Source of the DNA: Candidatus Planktophila limnetica
Lineage (GTDB): Bacteria > Actinomycetota > Actinomycetes > Nanopelagicales > Nanopelagicaceae
Reading direction: 5' to 3'
Assembly: GCA_029979485.1 (NCBI GenBank)
Contig: JAPOHK010000004.1
Location: 1-22,027, forward strand
Length of the DNA stretch: 22,027 nt
The notes under the pieces were generated by a model. The model had not been told where the DNA came from. It saw nothing but the letters and a program-made list of their open reading frames with translations, and searched no databases. The position numbers and the translations under genes are program-made. The number at the start of each line of letters is the position of its first letter. Position 1 is the first letter of the stretch. Positions 17,119 through 22,027 of this stretch are shown one piece after another.

Positions 17119-17123
17119 AAGTT

Positions 17124-17489
17124 ATGGGTCCAGGCGGAATTGCAACAATTATTGCCGCATCATCCCTTCTTGTGATTGCGATTGCTATTAGTTACGCAGT
17201 TATTCGCGTGGGGCGATTTATCGACGAAGCCAAAGCTTCTTTGAAAGCAGTCACCGAAGAGACCACACCTTTGATTGAGGAAGTTCATACAACCGTAACT
17301 CTGGTTAATGGTCCACTCCAAAGTTTTAATCGCATTACAAAAAATGTCGAAGATATTTCAGAAAAAATCACGAGCGCAACTACTGGACTAATCGATAAGA
17401 GCGGACCAGCGCTAAAGGTTGCTGGAGCACTTGTTACAGCTGCGCAAATGGGAAAAAGCCGCACGAAAAAGAAGAAGAAGGCTGAGTGA
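17124..17489 (+). CDS. DUF948 small membrane protein
   Basis: The product has 121 residues: one N-terminal transmembrane helix (about 5-27), a long amphipathic helical region rich in Thr, Val and Glu, and a basic C-terminal tail (KSRTKKKKKAE). This layout fits DUF948, a family of uncharacterised single-pass proteins often encoded between aspS and alaS in actinobacteria. With its basic tail and helix register it may sit at the membrane as a coiled-coil oligomer, but no function is known. A consensus AAAGGAGG ribosome binding site suggests good expression. alaS follows after 9 bases. Confidence 0.85.
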   Translation: MGPGGIATIIAASSLLVIAIAISYAVIRVGRFIDEAKASLKAVTEETTPLIEEVHTTVTLVNGPLQSFNRITKNVEDISEKITSATTGLIDKSGPALKVAGALVTAAQMGKSRTKKKKKAE

Positions 17490-17498
17490 TCCCAACAA

Positions 17499-20174
17499 GT
17501 GGAATCCGCCGAGATCCGTTCGCGCTGGCTGCGCTTCTTCGAATCAGATAACCGCGAAGGTTTACTACATACAGTTGTGCCTTCAGCTTCTTTGATTGCT
17601 GATGATCCAAATTTATTGCTAGTTAACGCGGGAATGGTTCCATTTAAGCCTTATTTTCTTGGCGAAGTTACACCCCCATACAAGCGAGCAACTTCAGTAC
17701 AAAAATGTGTTCGAACCCTCGATATCGATGAAGTTGGAAAGACAACCCGTCATGCATCCTTTTTTCAAATGTGCGGAAACTTTTCATTTGGAGATTACTT
17801 TAAAGAGGGCGCGATTGCACTTGCTTGGGATCTTTTAACTCGCCCTATTGCAGAAGGCGGATATGGATTTCCTGAATCGAAATTATGGGTAACCGTCTTT
17901 CACAATGATGACGAAGCTGTTCAAATTTGGAATAAGAAAATCGGGTTACCTTTAGAAAGAATCCAGCGACGCGGAATGGAAGATAATTTCTGGTCAATGG
18001 GGGTTCCTGGTCCATGCGGACCGTGCTCAGAAATTTATTTCGATCGAGGTCCTGATTACGGTGCTGAAGGTGGACCAATCGCTGATGAAAATCGCTACAT
18101 GGAAGTCTGGAATCTAGTTTTCATGCAAAATGAACGTGGTGCAGGTTCCGGAAAGGATGATTTCCCAATCCTTGGCGAACTTCCTGCAAAGAGCATTGAC
18201 ACAGGTCTTGGACTCGAAAGAATGGCAGCTCTGTTACAAGGTGTCGAAAATATCTATGAAATCGATACAACTGCCCAGATTCTTAAGCGAGCTTCGGAAT
18301 TAACTGGCGTTAAATATGGCAAAGACGAAAAATCTGATGTGGCTTTGCGTGTGGTTGCCGACCATGCACGTACATCCGCAATGCTAATCGGTGATGGCGT
18401 AACTCCGGGAAACGAGGGACGTGGTTATGTTCTACGGCGAATGATGCGTCGAACAATTCGCAACATGCGTCTACTTGGTTCTGAAGATGCGATTATGAAC
18501 GAGTTAACGAAGGCTGCAATTGGCGCTATGTCCCCGCAGTATCCTGAACTTAATGTTGAAAAGGATCGCATTTTGGCTGTAACGAAAGCCGAAGAAGAAA
18601 CTTTCCTGCAAACTTTGAAAAGTGGAACTTCGATATTTGAAGTTGAAAGTGCTGCTATTAAGAAGAGCAAAGGAAGCAAAATTTCAGGCGATGCAGCATT
18701 TAAGCTGCACGATACCTATGGCTTTCCTTTTGATCTCACCTTAGAAATGGCACGCGAAGAAGGCTTAGATGTTGATGAAGATGGTTTTAGACGGTTGATG
18801 AAAGAACAACGCGATCGAGCTAAAGCGGATTCGAAAGCGAAAAAGAGTGGCCACACTGACGTCAGCGTTTATAAATCAATTGCAGATGCACACGGACTCA
18901 CTTCATTCATCGGTTATACGCACCAGGAAAGTGAATCTGTTATCAAAGCGTTAGTAAGCGAAGGTGTGTCTGTACAGGCCGCAAAGTCAGGCGATGAAAT
19001 CGAAGTTATTTTAGATCGCACTCCTTTCTATGCAGAAGGCGGTGGTCAATTAGCAGATGGTGGAATCATTACTCTTTCAAATGGTGCGGTGATCGAAATT
19101 GATGATGTACAAACTCCTGTACCCGGGATTAGCGTTCATCGTGGACGAGTGCGCAGCGGAAATGTAGAAGCTGGGAATACTGTTTTAGCAACGATTGATC
19201 ACGAACGACGCGAAGCAATTTCACGTGCACATACTGCAACTCACATGGTGCATAAAGCGTTTAGAGAAATTCTTGGAGAAACAGCGACGCAGGCTGGATC
19301 TGAAAATTCACCTGGTCGCTTGAGATTTGATTTCCCAGCAACTGGCGCTGTTCCAGATTCTGTTCTAAATGATGTTGAGTCACGAGTAAACGCTTTGTTG
19401 TTAGACAACCTTGAAGTCAGTGCTGAAGTGATGAGTCAAGCAGAAGCAAAAAAACTTGGTGCGATGGCGCTATTTGGTGAGAAATATGGCGATCAAGTCC
19501 GAGTTGTCAGTGTGGGTGATTGGGCTCGAGAGTTATGTGGCGGCACACACGTATCGCGTTCTGGTCAACTAGGAGTAGTTAAGTTGCTGAGCGAATCCTC
19601 TATTGGTGCGGGTGTGAGACGTGTAGAAGCATTGGTTGGAGCTGATGCTTACAAGTTTTTAGCCCGAGAGCACATACTTTTGAACTCACTCACAGAAATC
19701 ATCAAGGGTGCGCGAGTTGAGGAGTTGCCAGAGCGTATTTCAGACCTCGTGAATAAAATAAAGGAAATCGAAAAAGAATTGGCAACTTTGCGAACAGATG
19801 CAGCACTAGCCAAGAGCTCCGAACTTATTAAGAATGTGAAGAAACTAGGCACTATTTCCCTAATTAGCTCCCAATTACCTGATGGGATTAATAGCGATAA
19901 TCTTCGGACCATAGCTTTGGATTTGCGTTCTAAAACCCCTTCAAGTGTTATCGCCTTAATTAGCGTAGCTGATGCAAAACCTATTCTTGTGGTAGCAACT
20001 AGTTATGAAGCCAGAGCTGCAGGTATAAAAGCTGGGGCTCTCGTAAAAGTTGGTTCAGCCGTTCTTGGCGGCGGCGGCGGCGGTAAAGATGATTTTGCTC
20101 AAGGCGGCGGTACCGATGTTTCCAAAATTAGCGAGGCGTTGCTAACCATCGAACAAGTAATTTCTGGAAAGTAA
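17499..20174 (+). CDS. alaS: Alanine--tRNA ligase
   Basis: AlaRS charges tRNA-Ala and hydrolyses mischarged Ser- and Gly-tRNA-Ala. The 891 residues are full length. The catalytic domain begins with [11 protein letters not shown] and includes [19 protein letters not shown] and [13 protein letters not shown]. The editing domain has its metal ligands HTATH (His578, His582) and CGGTH (Cys680, His684). The C-Ala domain near the end has a six-glycine run (Gly857-862) followed by KDDFAQGGG, the family's glycine-rich segment. The start is GTG with little ribosome binding site. Alternatives further in would cut the conserved N-terminus. A single T separates its stop-region end from the ruvX start region; the two genes are 1 base apart. 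Confidence 0.99.
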   Translation: MESAEIRSRWLRFFESDNREGLLHTVVPSASLIADDPNLLLVNAGMVPFKPYFLGEVTPPYKRATSVQKCVRTLDIDEVGKTTRHASFFQMCGNFSFGDYFKEGAIALAWDLLTRPIAEGGYGFPESKLWVTVFHNDDEAVQIWNKKIGLPLERIQRRGMEDNFWSMGVPGPCGPCSEIYFDRGPDYGAEGGPIADENRYMEVWNLVFMQNERGAGSGKDDFPILGELPAKSIDTGLGLERMAALLQGVENIYEIDTTAQILKRASELTGVKYGKDEKSDVALRVVADHARTSAMLIGDGVTPGNEGRGYVLRRMMRRTIRNMRLLGSEDAIMNELTKAAIGAMSPQYPELNVEKDRILAVTKAEEETFLQTLKSGTSIFEVESAAIKKSKGSKISGDAAFKLHDTYGFPFDLTLEMAREEGLDVDEDGFRRLMKEQRDRAKADSKAKKSGHTDVSVYKSIADAHGLTSFIGYTHQESESVIKALVSEGVSVQAAKSGDEIEVILDRTPFYAEGGGQLADGGIITLSNGAVIEIDDVQTPVPGISVHRGRVRSGNVEAGNTVLATIDHERREAISRAHTATHMVHKAFREILGETATQAGSENSPGRLRFDFPATGAVPDSVLNDVESRVNALLLDNLEVSAEVMSQAEAKKLGAMALFGEKYGDQVRVVSVGDWARELCGGTHVSRSGQLGVVKLLSESSIGAGVRRVEALVGADAYKFLAREHILLNSLTEIIKGARVEELPERISDLVNKIKEIEKELATLRTDAALAKSSELIKNVKKLGTISLISSQLPDGINSDNLRTIALDLRSKTPSSVIALISVADAKPILVVATSYEARAAGIKAGALVKVGSAVLGGGGGGKDDFAQGGGTDVSKISEALLTIEQVISGK
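20067..20084 (+). repeat. (GGC)5-GGT trinucleotide run inside alaS
   Basis: Five GGC codons and one GGT encode Gly857-862 of AlaRS. Repeating one codon in an otherwise AT-leaning gene makes a small microsatellite that could gain or lose whole codons without a frameshift. The encoded glycine loop is normal for AlaRS. Confidence 0.85.
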
Positions 20175-20175
20175 G

Positions 20176-20598
20176 ATGCTTCGAGGGCGACGGATGGCCT
20201 TTGACTATGGCGATGTGCGCATTGGTGTAGCTGTCTGCGATCCCGACGCGATACTTGCTACTCCATTGATTACCTTGAAAAACAATGATGAACATTTATG
20301 GCAGCAAATCGAAGAATTAATTCAGGAATATGAACCAATTCACATTTATGTGGGTGCACCAAAACATTTATCAGGAGCAGCCGGTGCTGCAATGCAGAAA
20401 GCTGAAGAATTTAAGGAACTACTTTCAGAACGTACAGGAATTACTTGTTCCATGATTGATGAGAGATTATCGAGCGTCGGAGCTGCCAGACAGCTCAAGG
20501 AATCTGGAATGAATAGCAGAAACAGCAAAGCCGCAATTGATCAGGCGTCGGCGGTTGCAATACTTGAACACGCCATAGCCATTGAAAAAAGAAAATAG
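20176..20598 (+). CDS. ruvX: Putative pre-16S rRNA nuclease / Holliday-junction resolvase-like protein RuvX (YqgF)
   Basis: The product has 140 residues with an RNase H-like fold. E. coli YqgF matures the 16S rRNA 5' end, while the mycobacterial homologue RuvX has been described as a junction resolvase, so the role is open. Conserved features are FDYGDVRIGVA with Asp10 and Asp13, MIDERLSS with Asp95 and Glu96, and the C-terminal IDQASAVAILEHA with Asp122. The first residues MLRGRRMAFDYGD match relatives, which supports ATG 20176 over ATG 20194. It follows alaS by 1 base and either overlaps or abuts mltG, depending on that gene's start. The alaS-ruvX-mltG-aroE order is typical for actinobacteria. 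Confidence 0.95.
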   Translation: MLRGRRMAFDYGDVRIGVAVCDPDAILATPLITLKNNDEHLWQQIEELIQEYEPIHIYVGAPKHLSGAAGAAMQKAEEFKELLSERTGITCSMIDERLSSVGAARQLKESGMNSRNSKAAIDQASAVAILEHAIAIEKRK

Positions 20599-20602
20599 AT
20601 TT

Positions 20603-21625
20603 GTGAAGAATAAATCCCTTCTGCGAGTAATGCTCGCGTTTATCCTCGTATTTGCATTTACATTTATCTCGCATGAATTGCGTTCAACTAGTTCAGGAGC
20701 TGCCGATTTTCCACGTCGTGTTATTTCTTCGCAAGAGAAATTGGTAGAAATTGCTGTTGGCGAAGGATCTTCAGGGTCAGTAATAGCAGAGCAACTTTTC
20801 TCTGCCGGAGTGATTGAGTCATCGCAAAGTTTTTTTAAGCTAGCAATAGTTGATACTCGAGCAGCCAGAATAGCTCCGGGACTTCATTTGCTGAATACAA
20901 AAATATCTGCAGAGCAAGCGCTCGAACAATTGCTAGATCCTTCGCGCATTCCTAATTTGATTAAAGTATTTGAAGGAGCTTGGAATTCGGAAATTTTTGC
21001 GATGTTAGAAGCTCGTGGTTTTGAACGAAAAGAAATCCAGGAAGCGTCTGCAAACGTTCAGCTACCCGATGGTTTTCAAACTCTAGAAGGTTTGCTCTTT
21101 CCTGCTCAATATAGTTTCACTCCCGGAACAAGCGCATTAGAAGCTTTGCAGTCCATGGTTCGAAGTTTCGAGATGAAAACAAATACTCTGGCTTTAACTA
21201 AAGATTCATCATTTACTGCACAACAATTAGTGATTATCGCTTCAATCATTCAGGCTGAAGGAGATACCAAGGATTTTACAAAAGTGTCTCGAGTTATTCG
21301 TAACCGATTGAAAATCGGTATGCCACTTCAGATGGATTCCACCGTGCACTATGTAAAAAAGATGCGGGGAAGTGTGTTTCTAAGCACTCAGTCGACTTCG
21401 TTGAAATCGCCTTTTAACACGTATCGAAAATATGGGTTACCGCCCGGACCTATTGGCAATCCAGGGTTAGACGCATTGAGTGCAGCAATAAATCCTGCAT
21501 CCGGGGACTGGTTGTATTTTATTACTGTTAGCCCAGGAGATACTCGATTCACTTCTAGTATCGAAGAGTTCAATGGATGGAAAGCGTTGTACACAAAGAA
21601 TAGGAAGGCGGGTGCATTCAAGTGA
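20603..21625 (+). CDS. mltG: Endolytic peptidoglycan transglycosylase MltG
   Basis: MltG is a YceG-family, membrane-anchored lytic transglycosylase that cuts nascent glycan strands and sets their length. One N-terminal transmembrane helix is followed by a LysM-like part and the catalytic domain. Family motifs visible are EGLLFPAQYSF, then ASIIQAEG with the conserved Glu, KVSRVIRNRLKIGMPLQMDSTVHY and the C-terminal PPGPIGNPGLDAL. I chose GTG at 20603, which opens MKNKSLLR before the membrane helix and sits 4 bases after the ruvX stop. TTG at 20582 would add seven residues and overlap ruvX by 17 bases. Neither start has a clear ribosome binding site. The product has 340 or 347 residues. It overlaps aroE by 4 bases. 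Confidence 0.94.
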   Translation: MKNKSLLRVMLAFILVFAFTFISHELRSTSSGAADFPRRVISSQEKLVEIAVGEGSSGSVIAEQLFSAGVIESSQSFFKLAIVDTRAARIAPGLHLLNTKISAEQALEQLLDPSRIPNLIKVFEGAWNSEIFAMLEARGFERKEIQEASANVQLPDGFQTLEGLLFPAQYSFTPGTSALEALQSMVRSFEMKTNTLALTKDSSFTAQQLVIIASIIQAEGDTKDFTKVSRVIRNRLKIGMPLQMDSTVHYVKKMRGSVFLSTQSTSLKSPFNTYRKYGLPPGPIGNPGLDALSAAINPASGDWLYFITVSPGDTRFTSSIEEFNGWKALYTKNRKAGAFK

Positions 21626-22027
21626 TCAATGCAGCCGTACTTGGTTCACCGATTGCACATTCGCTTTCACCTCGATTGCACACAGCCGCATATCGGTATC
21701 TAAAAATTGATGGAACATATTCTTCATTTGACGTACCAGCTGGAACTTTGAGGAGTTTTTTATCCGATAAATCAGATTCTTGGTCGGGTTTTTCTCTCAC
21801 TATGCCCTTGAAAGAAGAGGCTCTAAATTGCGTCGAAATAGTTGATCCTCTTGTCCAAAGAATTAAGAGTGGCAATACTTTGGTAAACGAAGAAGGCGTT
21901 TGGAAACTTTTTACAACGGATGTTCTTGGCTTTAAGAATGCATGGCTAATCCACAATAAAGAAAAGCCAACTTCTGTTGTCATAATCGGTTCCGGCGCAA
22001 CTGCGCGAGCGGCAGCTGCAGCTGCAG
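21622..22027 (+). CDS. aroE: Shikimate dehydrogenase AroE (3' end outside window)
   Basis: AroE reduces 3-dehydroshikimate to shikimate with NADPH in aromatic amino-acid synthesis. The GTG at 21622 overlaps the mltG stop (GTGA), and 135 codons are in the window. Visible features: VLGSPIAHSLSP, the shikimate-binding N-terminus (about 6-17); GFSLTMPLK with catalytic Lys64; SGNTLV with Asn85; TDVLGF with Asp100 of the Lys-Asp pair; and the start of the nucleotide-binding domain, VVIIGSGATARAA (about 120-132), where the family has GAGGAAR. The frame is open at the right edge and ends in an Ala-rich run. Family length is about 270-290, so roughly half is missing. Confidence 0.95.
   Translation, partial: MINAAVLGSPIAHSLSPRLHTAAYRYLKIDGTYSSFDVPAGTLRSFLSDKSDSWSGFSLTMPLKEEALNCVEIVDPLVQRIKSGNTLVNEEGVWKLFTTDVLGFKNAWLIHNKEKPTSVVIIGSGATARAAAAAA

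Noticed and set aside
21618..21983. 121-codon minus-strand frame at the right edge
   Set aside because: It is antisense to aroE, whose motifs (catalytic Lys64, Asn85, Asp100) are clear on the plus strand.
1..22027. Mobile elements, CRISPR arrays, tRNA or rRNA genes, defence or secondary-metabolite genes
   Set aside because: Every stretch is covered by recognisable housekeeping genes or short gaps; no transposase, regular repeat array, cloverleaf or ribosomal RNA sequence was seen.

Overview
This is a housekeeping stretch from an actinobacterium with unusually low GC for that phylum. Three 60-base lines counted by hand gave 22, 24 and 29 G+C. The phylum call rests on a PimA-type phosphatidylinositol mannosyltransferase and on a gene order that matches the conserved actinobacterial block pimA–pdxST–yebC–ruvCAB–secDF–rel–hisS–aspS–alaS–ruvX–mltG–aroE, as in Mycobacterium and Streptomyces. 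Low GC, very short gaps, many 4-base start/stop overlaps and missing members of the block (yajC, apt and others) point to a streamlined lineage such as the freshwater acI group (Nanopelagicales). That placement is inference.

Layout. Positions 2-3447 hold the 3' part of pimA, a LemA-like membrane protein, a DUF3048 (YerB-like) lipoprotein and pdxS. pdxT overlaps pdxS by 7 bases. yebC (4110) and the ruvC-ruvA-ruvB operon (4893-7071) follow. secD-secF (7083-9668) and the stringent-response enzyme gene rel (9686-11848) come next. A DUF349 gene (11845-13152) is the only gene on the minus strand. It converges on rel with overlapping stop codons and diverges from an MBL-fold hydrolase gene across the largest intergenic gap, about 185-200 bases and rich in dyads. 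Then come hisS, aspS, a small DUF948 membrane protein, alaS, ruvX (yqgF), mltG and the 5' part of aroE, which runs off the window.

How the genes fit together. The window covers inositol-lipid mannosylation, PLP synthesis by the PdxS/PdxT complex, Holliday-junction processing (RuvABC), protein export (SecDF), (p)ppGpp control, three aminoacyl-tRNA synthetases, peptidoglycan strand release (MltG) and the shikimate pathway (AroE). Tight spacing suggests a few long transcription units. Likely internal promoters lie before yebC, ruvC, secD, the MBL gene and the DUF948 gene. At ruvC and secD an actinobacterial TANNNT -10 box sits 6-8 bases from the ATG with no Shine-Dalgarno sequence, which suggests leaderless mRNAs.

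I found no mobile element, CRISPR array, RNA gene, phage or defence gene, and no convincing intrinsic terminator. I do not see an undescribed multi-gene system here. The points most worth a second look are the dyad-rich divergent region at 13153-13352, the uncharacterised DUF349, DUF3048 and LemA-like proteins, the leaderless promoter signatures, and the His31 signature of a non-discriminating AspRS.
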